Positions 27,573 through 35,366 of a stretch of 64,000 nucleotides of DNA are shown here, one piece after another. Under the pieces are notes generated by a model. The model made no database searches. It saw only the letters and a program-made list of their open reading frames with translations, and was not told the origin of the DNA. The stretch is from Candidatus Manganitrophaceae bacterium. GTDB lineage: Bacteria > Nitrospirota > Nitrospiria > SBBL01 > Manganitrophaceae. A program made the translations under genes and the position numbers. The stretch's first letter is position 1, and every line of letters starts with the position of its first letter. The stretch covers positions 1 to 64,000 of the forward strand of contig JACQEZ010000015.1 of the NCBI GenBank assembly GCA_016200325.1, read 5' to 3'.

Positions 27573-29125
27573 CGAATCACGAGTTTAATCAGGTCCAATA
27601 AAAAGTCCGGGTAAATTCCCAAGAGCACCGAAACCACGGCACAGAGCAGCAAAGGGACCACCAAGAAGTAAGAAGGCTCTCGGATCGGCCCGGTGAACGC
27701 GTGGGCACCGTGTGAATGGGGGTCGTGATCTTGGGCTGCGGCCGCCCCGAGGCTCTGCGGGACCGGATGAAGTCCTTTTTGAACCTCCTCCGCCGTCTCC
27801 GGCGCCCCTTCAAAAAAGGCCTTGTGAACCACCGGGAGGAAATAGCCGGCATTTAAAAGAGAGCTGGCCAACAGCACAAAAATGAAAGGGAGCTCTTGCG
27901 CCTCCATCGAGCCGGTCATCAGATACCATTTCGTCAAAAAGCCGGAGACGGGAGGGACCCCGATCATGCTGAGCGTGGCAAGGGCAAACGCGGTCATCGT
28001 CCAGGGCATCTTCCGCCCGATCCCCGCCATTTCAGAAATATTGGTCTTCCGCGAGGCGACATAAATCGACCCCGCGCAAAAGAAGAGGGTGATCTTTGCA
28101 AAGGCATGGTTGGCGATGTGCATAATTCCGCCGGTCATCCCGCTCGGCGTCAAAAGAGCCCCCCCTAAGATCATGTAAGAGAGCTGGCTCACGGTAGAAT
28201 AGGCCAATCGCGCTTTGAGGTTGTCTTTTGTGAGGGCATAGATTGATGCCATGACGATCGTAAATGAGACGACGAAGCCGGTCATGACCCCGAGGTTCAA
28301 CGACTTCATCAGCTCCACACCGAAGATATTAAAAATAATTCGGAGGATGCAGAAGACCCCGGTGTTCACGACCGCCACCGCATGGAGGAGCGCGCTCACC
28401 GGCGTGGGGGCCACCATGGCGGAGGGAAGCCAGCCATGAAAGGGCATGATCGCCGCCTTGCTCAGTCCCGCCAAAAAGAGAAAAAAGGTGATGATCAGAA
28501 CCGTACTACCGACGCCGGGGGGAAAGACGCCGCCGGCCTTAAACGTGAAGGTGTCGGAGAGATTGTAGGTCAAGAACGTGGCGGTGACAAAGAACGCTTT
28601 GGTCGTCGCCAAGAGATAGAAGAGATATTTGTTTCCTGCCGCGTACGCTTCCTTCGTGCCGTGATGGGTGACCAACGGATAGGTCACGAAGGTGATGAGC
28701 TCATAAAAAACAAAAAGGGTCACCAAATTGGCTGAGAAGGCGACCCCGAGGGTGGCGGAGAGTGTAAGGGCAAAACAGGTATAGTAGCGGGTCTGGGAAT
28801 GCTCGTTGAGCGAGCGCATGTAGCCGATGGAGTAAATAGTGGTCAGAATCCACAAAAAGGAAGCGGTGGTTGCAAAGAGAAGCCCCAGCGCATCGACCCG
28901 AAATTCAATGGAGACGCCGGGGAAGAGGGAGAAGAGGTTATAATGAAGCTTGTTCCCCGCGAGGACCGCCGGAATCATGGTGAGGACAATGAAGAACTTT
29001 AAGACCGCCGTAACGAGGGAACACCCTTCCCGGAGGTTCGGGTCCTTACGGGTTGCAATAATGAGCAGCGCCCCCACCAAAGAGATGGCCACGGCCAACA
29101 AGGGCTTGATCGATTCAATTTCCAT
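27569..29125 (-). CDS. NuoL/MrpD-like antiporter subunit 2
   Basis: A 518-residue polytopic protein of the NuoL/MrpA/MrpD family, with about 14 helices. The sequences FVFYELITFVTYPLVTHHG and LARLAYSTVSQLSYMILGG-like regions hold the conserved Glu and Lys/His ion-channel residues. A long hydrophilic loop near residue 440 (PHSHGAHAF) is unlike subunit 1, so the two are not recent duplicates of each other. The start has a very strong ribosome-binding site, AAGGAGGT. The 4-base overlap with paralogue B shows tight coupling. Confidence 0.86.
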   Translation of the reverse strand: MEIESIKPLLAVAISLVGALLIIATRKDPNLREGCSLVTAVLKFFIVLTMIPAVLAGNKLHYNLFSLFPGVSIEFRVDALGLLFATTASFLWILTTIYSIGYMRSLNEHSQTRYYTCFALTLSATLGVAFSANLVTLFVFYELITFVTYPLVTHHGTKEAYAAGNKYLFYLLATTKAFFVTATFLTYNLSDTFTFKAGGVFPPGVGSTVLIITFFLFLAGLSKAAIMPFHGWLPSAMVAPTPVSALLHAVAVVNTGVFCILRIIFNIFGVELMKSLNLGVMTGFVVSFTIVMASIYALTKDNLKARLAYSTVSQLSYMILGGALLTPSGMTGGIMHIANHAFAKITLFFCAGSIYVASRKTNISEMAGIGRKMPWTMTAFALATLSMIGVPPVSGFLTKWYLMTGSMEAQELPFIFVLLASSLLNAGYFLPVVHKAFFEGAPETAEEVQKGLHPVPQSLGAAAAQDHDPHSHGAHAFTGPIREPSYFLVVPLLLCAVVSVLLGIYPDFLLDLIKLVIR

Positions 29126-29441
29126 GGCGGAAACCTCCTTACGCTACCCCGGCAACCCTTGATCTACCCCAGCTTTACCTTAGTCTTACCGTTTTTCCAG
29201 CTTTTCCGCTGCTTCGATCCGTCATCCTTACATAGAGAGCGATAGAGACACTTGGATCGAGACAGCTGATAGAGATACCGACCCGTAAAGCGGTCCTCCT
29301 CTCGCCAGGAGACACTCCATCCCTCCATGAGGGGCACGATCGACCCCTTTTGGGTAGAGAGGCGTCCGAGCGTAACGGACCCAGGCGATACTTCTTATCC
29401 TCTATTATCAGTCAAAGAATCACTTCTTCTACCGCGACCGT
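29126..29441. other. 316-base gap upstream of the antiporter genes
   Basis: This gap lies between antiporter subunit 2 and the monoheme cytochrome, both on the minus strand. It contains one possible 54-residue minus-strand frame (listed separately), two short direct repeats of GATAGAGA in the middle, and no clear terminator or promoter. It probably separates two transcripts, but I cannot place the signals. Confidence 0.4.
29164..29328 (-). CDS. Possible 54-residue basic protein
   Basis: The frame starts MEGWSVSWREEDRF and ends in a Lys-rich tail (KSWKNGKTKVKLG). It stays open for about 23 codons upstream of the ATG. No ribosome-binding site precedes the ATG or the GTG three codons earlier, and no family was recognised. 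It could be a real small gene or chance. Confidence 0.2.
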   Translation of the reverse strand: MEGWSVSWREEDRFTGRYLYQLSRSKCLYRSLCKDDGSKQRKSWKNGKTKVKLG

Positions 29442-29972
29442 TTATGGCTCAACCGATACTTTGATCTCCTTATGCTCGTGCGACTCCGGCTTGTTTCCAT
29501 GGGACCAGGTATGTTCGTAGGCGATGATCTTCCAGCGTTGCTCCTCGGTCAACTTTTCTTTCCATGCCGGCATCTTCGTCTTGGAAACCCCTTCCGAAAC
29601 CCTCCAGAACCAGTAGCTGTCCGAATATTCGTTTATCTTCTTGCCGACGCGAAAGTCGCGGGCGCCCCGCTGTTTGGGCCGATCTTTTTCTTTATCAATG
29701 GCGTGACAGGTAGAACAGCCTTCCTTAACCTCTTCTTTCTTTCCCTTGTATTCAAACTCGAGGGTGGCGGTCTCAAAAAGCTTTTTCCCTTCCTCTATGA
29801 TCTTCGGATCGGTCCACCAGCCCTTCGGCATATGCTTGTCGGCATAGACCTTCGGAACCGGCTTCAACGGCTTGTCTTCCTCATCATCGGCCGCGGCGAC
29901 AAACGCCGGAGCGACCAGAACAGCAACGGCAACCAAACTCAAAAGAAAAAAGCGGAATTCGCGTTTCGTCAT
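29442..29972 (-). CDS. Monoheme cytochrome c, periplasmic
   Basis: A 176-residue protein with a cleavable signal (MTKREFRFFLLSLVAVAVLV, predicted cut after AFVAAA) and one heme site, CSTCH near 87. A Met ligand candidate lies in TKMPAWKEKLT. Its C-terminal part (WFWRVSEG, EEQRWKIIAYE) resembles the anchored cytochrome at 21548-22291. The ribosome-binding site GAGAGGAAAAG is present. It is transcribed in the same direction as the oxidase/antiporter genes and is a likely soluble carrier to that complex. Confidence 0.85.
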   Translation of the reverse strand: MTKREFRFFLLSLVAVAVLVAPAFVAAADDEEDKPLKPVPKVYADKHMPKGWWTDPKIIEEGKKLFETATLEFEYKGKKEEVKEGCSTCHAIDKEKDRPKQRGARDFRVGKKINEYSDSYWFWRVSEGVSKTKMPAWKEKLTEEQRWKIIAYEHTWSHGNKPESHEHKEIKVSVEP

Positions 29973-30050
29973 CTTTTCCTCTCGTTGATGTATGAGATCT
30001 ACCCAGAACTCCTCGTTTCAGCTGGATGAAAGAGCCGCCGCATGAATGTC

Positions 30051-31289
30051 CTAAGAATGTGGCCCGGCGGTCCCTTTCTCTTGTTTCTTATCTTGACTAT
30101 TAAAGCGATCAAGCGTGTGACATGCAACACAATTTTTATCTTTGACTAATTTTTCTCCCTTCGCCACCAGATCGGGGCGGGCCGGAGCCGGCTCAGAGAC
30201 GGTCGCGACCTGGGACATCCCTCCGCCGACACTGTAGATGTAAGCGATGAGCGAGCGGATCTCCGGGTCGGGAATCCCGAAGTTCGGCATGTTCACATCG
30301 GGCCGAATCGCCTGCGGATTTTTCAGCCAATAAAAGACCCATTCCGGCCGCAGCCGCTTGGCCGCTTCTGAGAGATCGGGGCCGACGACACCCCCCGCCC
30401 CCGCGTTGGCGGTCTTGTGGCAAGCATCGCAGGCATATTTGTCGGTAAAAAGCCGTTTTCCTTTTTCTACTTCGGCCGGGTCTGAAAGATTCGCCCCGGA
30501 CAACGGGGAAGCGGAAATCCCATCGTCTTTTTGTGTCATCAAGAAGGTGGTCAGGGCGGCCACTTCTTCGTCGCTTAACTGAAAATTGGGCATCTTTGTT
30601 TTTGTCAGCGGAACATAGCCGACGGGACGAATCCGTCCCGGATCTTTCAGGAATTTCGAGAGCCACTCCCGATTTAACTTGGTTCCCTCATGGCCGAGGT
30701 TCGGCGCCAGCGTCGGATGCTGCCCCTGTTTGATATGGCAGACCTGGCACTCGGCCTTCCCTTCCCGCCGCAGATCGGAGACACGAACCTCCCTGGAAGA
30801 CTCCGCGGAGCCCTTTTTATTTAAGGTGCGGATATAGGCGATGAGGTCGCGAATATGATCACCGGAGAGGGTCTTTCCCCAAGGAGGCATCGAGACGGAG
30901 AGTTCCACTGCCCCGCCCCCCTTTTCTATGACTTCATATATTTCATTGTCGGAAAGGCCCTGGACTTCTTCGCTGGTCAAATCGGAAGGGTGTGGATCGA
31001 GGTTGTCTGCGTTGACGCCGTTTCCCTTTGCGGAAAGGCCATGACAGACGGCACAGTAATGCTTAAAAACACGCTTCCCTTCTGCAGCGTTCCCCTTTGC
31101 CTGGAACGAAGGAGCAGACGGAGCAGGGGATTCTTTTTTTATATTTTTTGCGGGAGCCGCCTCAGAGAGAGAAGCGGCAAAAAAAAGGAAAGAAAGGAGG
31201 CTTGCTAAAAGAACCGCTCTTTTATTAAACAATCTTATCCCCTTATCACTGGATAATGAAGTGCCAAAACCATCCCCGGACATCGACAT
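30051..31289 (-). CDS. Tetraheme cytochrome c with repeated modules
   Basis: A 412-residue exported protein with four heme sites: CAVCH, CQVCH, CDACH and CVACH. The first and third modules each carry a Met-containing segment (MPPWGK and MPNFGI), and a third such segment (MPNFQL) follows the second heme, which indicates internal duplication. The first module matches the diheme cytochrome at 18948-19763. The ATG at 31289 has no ribosome-binding site. A TTG at 31232, preceded by AAGGGG and followed by a good signal peptide (FNKRAVLLASLLSFLFFAAS), is a likelier start. A flexible Pro/Ala linker follows the signal. It is the most upstream member of the cytochrome run. Confidence 0.83.
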   Translation of the reverse strand: MSMSGDGFGTSLSSDKGIRLFNKRAVLLASLLSFLFFAASLSEAAPAKNIKKESPAPSAPSFQAKGNAAEGKRVFKHYCAVCHGLSAKGNGVNADNLDPHPSDLTSEEVQGLSDNEIYEVIEKGGGAVELSVSMPPWGKTLSGDHIRDLIAYIRTLNKKGSAESSREVRVSDLRREGKAECQVCHIKQGQHPTLAPNLGHEGTKLNREWLSKFLKDPGRIRPVGYVPLTKTKMPNFQLSDEEVAALTTFLMTQKDDGISASPLSGANLSDPAEVEKGKRLFTDKYACDACHKTANAGAGGVVGPDLSEAAKRLRPEWVFYWLKNPQAIRPDVNMPNFGIPDPEIRSLIAYIYSVGGGMSQVATVSEPAPARPDLVAKGEKLVKDKNCVACHTLDRFNSQDKKQEKGTAGPHS

Positions 31290-31760
31290 AAAGAGGGAGA
31301 GATGGAAGACAGGGAGACTGATGTTGCTGAATTTTCGGTATGGAAAGGAGAGAAGCTGTATCCAACCGATAGAGAAGAAAACAATCCGGCTCCATGTCTA
31401 ATGGAGATACCCCTTGGCCTTCTAGAAACTTAAACGTTATACTTAAAAAATTTCAGGATAAGACCAGTGTTTTACCGAACAGAATCGTCCAGCGCCGACC
31501 CAAAATCGAACAGGATACACACTTCTCAAAGACACACAAGATGCGAATTCTTTTGAAAGATTTGCACTTATAGCATACATTCCCAGGCTTGTCAATACTT
31601 TTATGGCCTTTTTCTCCCAAAAGTCAACTTGTTCTACGCGTTTGGTCCCATCACAAAACGGCAGCGCGATCTCGATCAAGCAACAGGACCCAGAGGGGTT
31701 TTCGAGATGGGATCGAACCGACCCATACAACGCGCTTCGATGTACATCGGTGGGAGTTTC

Positions 31761-31804
31761 TCTGCGCGGCTTTGCGCGGCTTTGCACGATTTCGCACGAT
31801 TTCG
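31761..31804. repeat. Period-10 short tandem repeat
   Basis: Four units of 10 bases: TCTGCGCGGC, TTTGCGCGGC, TTTGCACGAT and TTCGCACGAT, followed by a partial unit TTCG. Adjacent units differ by one to three bases. It lies in the non-coding stretch upstream of the tetraheme cytochrome gene. Helical-turn spacing could allow protein binding on one face of the DNA; this is inference. Confidence 0.7.
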
Positions 31805-31930
31805 AATGAGCAGCGGTCTCCTCATCGATAGAAGAGCTTTTGTGCAAAACCTTACTCCAGGCGGTACGATACCGCGAGCCATGCCGAAACATGTAAACGA
31901 GAAAATGCGATGCGATTAAGCGGGGTGCGT

Positions 31931-31962
31931 AGGAATGGCCGGTCTTATTCCCGGCCATTCCT
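31931..31962 (+). terminator. Perfect 12-bp stem-loop
   Basis: AGGAATGGCCGG (31931-31942) and CCGGCCATTCCT (31951-31962) form a perfect stem with an 8-base loop, followed by TATTTAAAATTT on the plus strand. No plus-strand gene ends just before it, so its role is unclear. It shares the GGAAxGGCCG theme with the groES terminator 60 bases away. Confidence 0.5.
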
Positions 31963-32019
31963 TATTTAAAATTTAAACCCTTGGGGAGAATTTCAGGCAA
32001 GCAGAGTCACAGTGTAAGA

Positions 32020-32038
32020 AAGGAACCGGCCGTTCCTT
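32020..32038 (-). terminator. Terminator of groES
   Basis: AAGGAAC at 32020-32026 pairs with GTTCCTT at 32032-32038 around a 5-base GC loop. On the minus strand the stem begins at the groES stop codon and is followed by TTTCTT, which fits an intrinsic terminator overlapping the stop. Confidence 0.55.
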
Positions 32039-32360
32039 ATTTGGAATCGGCGAGATAACCGAGGACATCCTGCTCCCGGACCAGAACGATTTCGTCGCGG
32101 TCGATCTCAATCCGGCGCGCCGCATATTTTTCGTAGAGAATGTGTTCGCCCGGCTTGACGGTTGTTTTGACGAACTTCTTCTCCTTCATTTTCCCTTTTG
32201 TATCTTTCTCCTCAATATATTTACCCTCTCCGACCGCGATCACCTTTCCACTCTCGGGGGCTTCCCGGGCCGCATCGGGGACGATGATTCCTCCGGCCGT
32301 TTTCTCCATCGCTTCATCCGGCTGAACGACAACCCAATCTTGCAACGGTTTTACCTTCAT
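32037..32360 (-). CDS. groES: Co-chaperonin GroES (orphan)
   Basis: A 107-residue Cpn10 protein beginning MKVKPLQDWVVVQPDEAMEKTAGGIIVPD, with the mobile loop (EKTAGGIIVP) that binds GroEL. Usual GroES is about 95 residues; the extra length is a Lys-rich insertion near residues 50-63 (EEKDTKGKMKEKKFV). No groEL is nearby, so it must act with a chaperonin encoded elsewhere or be a second copy. The ribosome-binding site GGAGGAG is strong, and a terminator follows directly, so it is probably a single-gene transcript. Confidence 0.92.
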   Translation of the reverse strand: MKVKPLQDWVVVQPDEAMEKTAGGIIVPDAAREAPESGKVIAVGEGKYIEEKDTKGKMKEKKFVKTTVKPGEHILYEKYAARRIEIDRDEIVLVREQDVLGYLADSK

Positions 32361-32460
32361 CTTCTCCTCCTCTTTGTCTTAATGTCTAATCAATGATCAG
32401 CCTCTTGAACGCCTCTTATAAATAATCGATCTGATCCGAAAGATCAAGTTCGCGTCGATT

Positions 32461-33018
32461 CTAGAAAAGGGACGGCTGCTCCTCCGATCCAGGATAGGTA
32501 ATGCGGGCCCCTTCCACCTTGGCAAAGGGGGTGATCTGATGTACTTTGGTATCGGTGAGGGAGAGGATATGGCAGACTGTGACCCCTCGCACCACCAGCG
32601 CATCCGAGATGAGAGAGCGATGACACTTCCAAGGAACGGCCTCGGCACACATCAAGGCGGTTTTTTTCCCTCGGCACTCGGACAAGAGAAGGTCGATCCC
32701 CTCTCGAAACGCTTCCGTCTGCATATAATCGGCATAGCCGCGAAAACTGGCGTTTCGCCAACCTTGATTGGACCGATCCGAATCGCGGCCTTTTCGGAGA
32801 CCGCCGAGCGCCGGATGATGAAGGTAGGCGACCCCCTGCGTCGGCAAGCGGGCGTGAAGATGCTCCCGATTAAATTGTGGAACGCGCCGCGACCGCGGCA
32901 CGGTTCGAACATCAACCAAGAGCTGAATTTGATACCGGGTCAAAAGCGCCAGAAACGCCTCCTCCGTCCGGGTCGAATGTCCAAGGGTGTAGAGCGTCTC
33001 CCTCTCTTTCTCATCCAA
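32461..33018 (-). CDS. DUF488 family protein
   Basis: A 185-residue protein with the DUF488 signatures: LYTLGHSTRTEEAFLALL at the start, LVDVRTVPRSRRVPQFN, YLHHPALGG, and LMCAEAVPWKCHRSLI with the two conserved Cys. The biochemical function of the family is not firmly known; it is widespread and often found near stress genes. The ribosome-binding site AGGAGGAGATC precedes the ATG. It is divergent from the methyltransferase gene at 33255, and the roughly 235 bases between them contain an AT-rich stretch (about 33210-33235) likely to hold promoters. Confidence 0.88.
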   Translation of the reverse strand: MDEKERETLYTLGHSTRTEEAFLALLTRYQIQLLVDVRTVPRSRRVPQFNREHLHARLPTQGVAYLHHPALGGLRKGRDSDRSNQGWRNASFRGYADYMQTEAFREGIDLLLSECRGKKTALMCAEAVPWKCHRSLISDALVVRGVTVCHILSLTDTKVHQITPFAKVEGARITYPGSEEQPSLF

Positions 33019-33254
33019 GGCGATCTCCTCCTACGGTCGAGCGGCCCTTCCGAATTTTATCTCGTTCCAAGCCGGGAATACAATCGTCCGCTTCGTGGCG
33101 CGTCCTCGATCGGACCGCGGACCGCGCTTGCGACGACTCCCACTCTTTATTCTTATCCCTACAAGAAATACTATTTCGGTCGAGCGTCCAGCCGCCCCCC
33201 CATACCGGTAGGATATATGTTATATTTTCAAAGAGGACATAAACGCAGGGGCGC

Positions 33255-34013
33255 ATGGACATCAGAGACTGGGATCAAATTGCAGGCCGGTATAACGAGG
33301 AGATCATCTCCCCCTTTCAAGAAGGGGTCGTTAATCCTCTCTTTGAAGAGATCCTCGCCCTTCCCGCCAAAGCGGGGAAACGGGTCGCCGACCTCGGCTG
33401 CGGCACCGGCCCGCTCCTGCCGTTTTTATCGCAGCATTTCGGTCAGGTCGCGGCGGTCGATTTCTCCCCGAAAATGTTGGAGGCGGCCCGAAAGCGGACG
33501 CAGGCCAAGAACATCTCCTTTCATCGCTCCTCGTTGACCGACCTCTCCCCCTTTTATAATCAATTTGATATCGCCGTCGCGGTCAACTCCATCCTTTTCC
33601 CCTCCTCCAAAAGCATCGACACCATCTTGTCGGAGATCCAAAAAGCGCTCCTGCCGGAGGGGGTCCTCATGGCGATTTTCCCCTCAATGGAGGTGATCCT
33701 CTATCAAGGGGCGTTAATCTTTGATCGGGAAATCGAAAAAATCGGCGATGAAGAAAAAGCGCTCTCCGCCGCCAAGCGCATTTTGGAGCGCCGGAAGTTC
33801 GATTTCATCAGCGGGATTTACGACGACCACGGCCTCAAACAAAAATTTTTCTATGAGTTCGAGATCAAGCATCGACTCAAGAAGTCGGGCTTCAAGAATA
33901 TCCGGATCAAAAAGGTCCTCTACCCCTGGGGCGGCCAGATCGGCGGCTTCGAGCATTTCCACGACCAGCCCCGTCTCTGGGACTGGTTCATCACCGCCAA
34001 ACCCCACAAATAA
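33255..34013 (+). CDS. Class I SAM-dependent methyltransferase
   Basis: A 252-residue Rossmann-fold methyltransferase. Motif I is VADLGCGTGPLLPFL (about residues 45-59), followed by the acidic strand VAAVDFSPKMLEAARKR and a later IAVAVNSILFP strand. The domain is of the methyltransferase 11/25 type. The substrate is unknown: such proteins methylate small molecules, lipids or proteins, and the context (DUF488, then a repeat element) gives no hint. AGGGGCGC precedes the ATG as a weak ribosome-binding site. Confidence 0.82.
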   Translation: MDIRDWDQIAGRYNEEIISPFQEGVVNPLFEEILALPAKAGKRVADLGCGTGPLLPFLSQHFGQVAAVDFSPKMLEAARKRTQAKNISFHRSSLTDLSPFYNQFDIAVAVNSILFPSSKSIDTILSEIQKALLPEGVLMAIFPSMEVILYQGALIFDREIEKIGDEEKALSAAKRILERRKFDFISGIYDDHGLKQKFFYEFEIKHRLKKSGFKNIRIKKVLYPWGGQIGGFEHFHDQPRLWDWFITAKPHK

Positions 34014-34121
34014 CGAATCCGCTCCTTATTTTCATCCAATTTCTCACCGACGTTTTCGCTCTCGTCGTCTGCTCGTTCATGTGAAAACACTGTTTGGGCT
34101 TTGTCTCGCGTCTCACAGCCG

Positions 34122-34161
34122 AAGGTCGTGGGGTTTCACCCCACCCCCCACCGTGGGGCCG
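34122..34161 (+). repeat. Left arm of the 420-bp inverted repeat
   Basis: A 40-base arm containing GTGGGGTTTCACCCCAC, itself a short palindrome, and ending CCGTGGGGCCG. It pairs with 34502-34541. Confidence 0.8.
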
Positions 34162-34501
34162 TCTTGCCACGTTGATATTCTGTGGGAGCGGCGCTGGGAG
34201 AAGAAGGTTGGTCTCCGATCTTCACACCAGGTGCGCCCTACCCCACACCCAAGGCTTCCCCAGCCAGCGGGGCTTCCCCCGGGGCTTTTGAAATAAAGAT
34301 CGTAAGCGACTGCGCGGCAAGGGCGTACTACGCCCCCCCACTCTGCTGCGTTTTATATCAGACGGTTCACCTACCGAATCAGGTCACCTGTCGAAGCACC
34401 ATCCGCGGTGCCCTCCCGCGCGTGGTGCAAGTTGTGACCGTGGGGGGGAGCAGGGGGGGAGCCCCCCCGCTGCACGGGGAGGCCGGAGGGGGCCGGGCAG
34501 T

Positions 34502-34541
34502 CGGCCCCCACGGTGGGGGTGGGGTGAAACCCCACGACCTT
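34502..34541 (-). repeat. Right arm of the 420-bp inverted repeat
   Basis: Reverse complement of 34122-34161 with one extra C and one missing G in homopolymer runs; contains GTGGGGTGAAACCCCAC and ends at CCTT, next to AAGG. Confidence 0.8.
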
Positions 34542-34700
34542 AAGGCAGGTGGGTCTTGGACCAAAGCCCCCATTCCATCGCCCTTGATCCCATCAAATCG
34601 ATCTTAACACGGCCTCTCTCCCCTTCTTGTTCAGTTGCAATAAAACGTCGCTTCTTTTAAAATATCTTTCTCATTACCCAGTCTTTTGTAAGGAGGAAGC

Positions 34701-35366
34701 ATGTTCAGCCGACATCTAAGAAAAATCGCGCAGCCGATCTGGGATGCGCAGCTAAAACATCCCTTTGTAGAGGCCCTCGGCGATGGCTCCCTGCCGGAGC
34801 AGAAATTCCGGTTTTATATCATTCAAGATGCGCTCTTTCTGTTCGAACTGGCGAAGATCTTCTCGTCGGCCGGCCAGAAAAGCCCCGATGCCGAAACGAT
34901 GGAGAAATTCACGCAGCTCGCCGCCGAAACGCTGCAAGTCGAACGGGGGCTTCACAAAGAATACGGCAAGCGCTGGAAGATGACCGAGGGCGAGATGGCC
35001 GCCTTTCCGATGGCCCCGACCAACTATGCTTACACCCGCCACATGCTCCAGGTCGCCGCCACCGGCACCCTCGCCGAAACGACGGCGGTCGCCCTCCCCT
35101 GCGCGTGGATTTATGTCGAGGTCGGACGGCGTTTAACGAAAGAGGGACCCCCGCCCGATCGGCATCCCTATAAAAATTGGCTCGCTCTTTATTCTTCTCC
35201 GGAATTCGCCGAGGTCGCCCATTGGATGTGCGAGAAGGTCGATCTATGGGCCAAAGGGGCCGGCACCGATGAGAAGCTCCGGATGGAGAGCCACTTTGTG
35301 ATCAGCTCCCGGTATGAGTGGATGTTCTGGGAGATGGCCTGGAAGGAAGAGCGATGGCCGGTATAG
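34701..35366 (+). CDS. tenA: TenA-family aminopyrimidine aminohydrolase / thiaminase II
   Basis: A 221-residue all-helical TenA protein. Nucleophile Cys134 lies in LPCAWIY, and the C-terminal [10 protein letters not shown] carries the conserved Glu. TenA proteins hydrolyse degraded thiamine to recover the pyrimidine (HMP). The next gene, thiD, phosphorylates HMP, so the pair forms a thiamine salvage unit. The ribosome-binding site AAGGAGGAAGC is strong. The stop overlaps the thiD start by 13 bases. Confidence 0.92.
   Translation: MFSRHLRKIAQPIWDAQLKHPFVEALGDGSLPEQKFRFYIIQDALFLFELAKIFSSAGQKSPDAETMEKFTQLAAETLQVERGLHKEYGKRWKMTEGEMAAFPMAPTNYAYTRHMLQVAATGTLAETTAVALPCAWIYVEVGRRLTKEGPPPDRHPYKNWLALYSSPEFAEVAHWMCEKVDLWAKGAGTDEKLRMESHFVISSRYEWMFWEMAWKEERWPV

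Larger units (their letters stand above)
31290..32019. other. 730-base intergenic region without a convincing gene
   Basis: This stretch is AT-richer than its surroundings. It holds a period-10 tandem repeat (31761-31804), a 12-bp stem-loop (31931-31962) and the space before the groES terminator. A 171-codon frame is open on the minus strand at 31443-31958 but lacks a ribosome-binding site, starts inside the stem-loop and looks like no known protein. The upstream promoter of the cytochrome run must lie here, but I see no clear boxes. Confidence 0.5.
34122..34541. mobile_element. 420-bp element with 40-bp terminal inverted repeats (MITE-like)
   Basis: The left arm 34122-34161 (begins AAGGTCGTGGGGTTTCACCC, ends GGGGCCG) and the right arm 34502-34541 are reverse complements over 40 bases, apart from single-base length differences in one C-run and one G-run. 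The interior is rich in G-runs and C-runs, has no frame resembling a transposase and contains further short hairpins. No target-site duplication was found. It may be a non-autonomous transposable element or a large folded RNA or DNA structure. The remaining bases of the 34014-34700 gap hold no gene. Confidence 0.55.

Noticed and set aside
31695-31735. T-arm-like sequence (GGTTCGATCCC on the minus strand), suggesting a tRNA
   Set aside because: The flanking ATGGG/CCCAT pairs as a simple palindrome; no acceptor, D or anticodon stems can be built around it.
31443-31958. 171-codon minus-strand frame in the gene-free stretch
   Set aside because: No ribosome-binding site, the start lies inside a stem-loop, it spans the period-10 repeat, and the protein looks like no known family.
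34182-34607. Frame running through the inverted-repeat element
   Set aside because: Gly/Pro/Arg-rich translation from G- and C-runs, no ribosome-binding site, and it spans an inverted-repeat arm.
31500-34700. Possible CRISPR array, because of the short repeats
   Set aside because: The repeats are 10-base tandem units without spacers, and the other is a single inverted pair; no cas genes are present.
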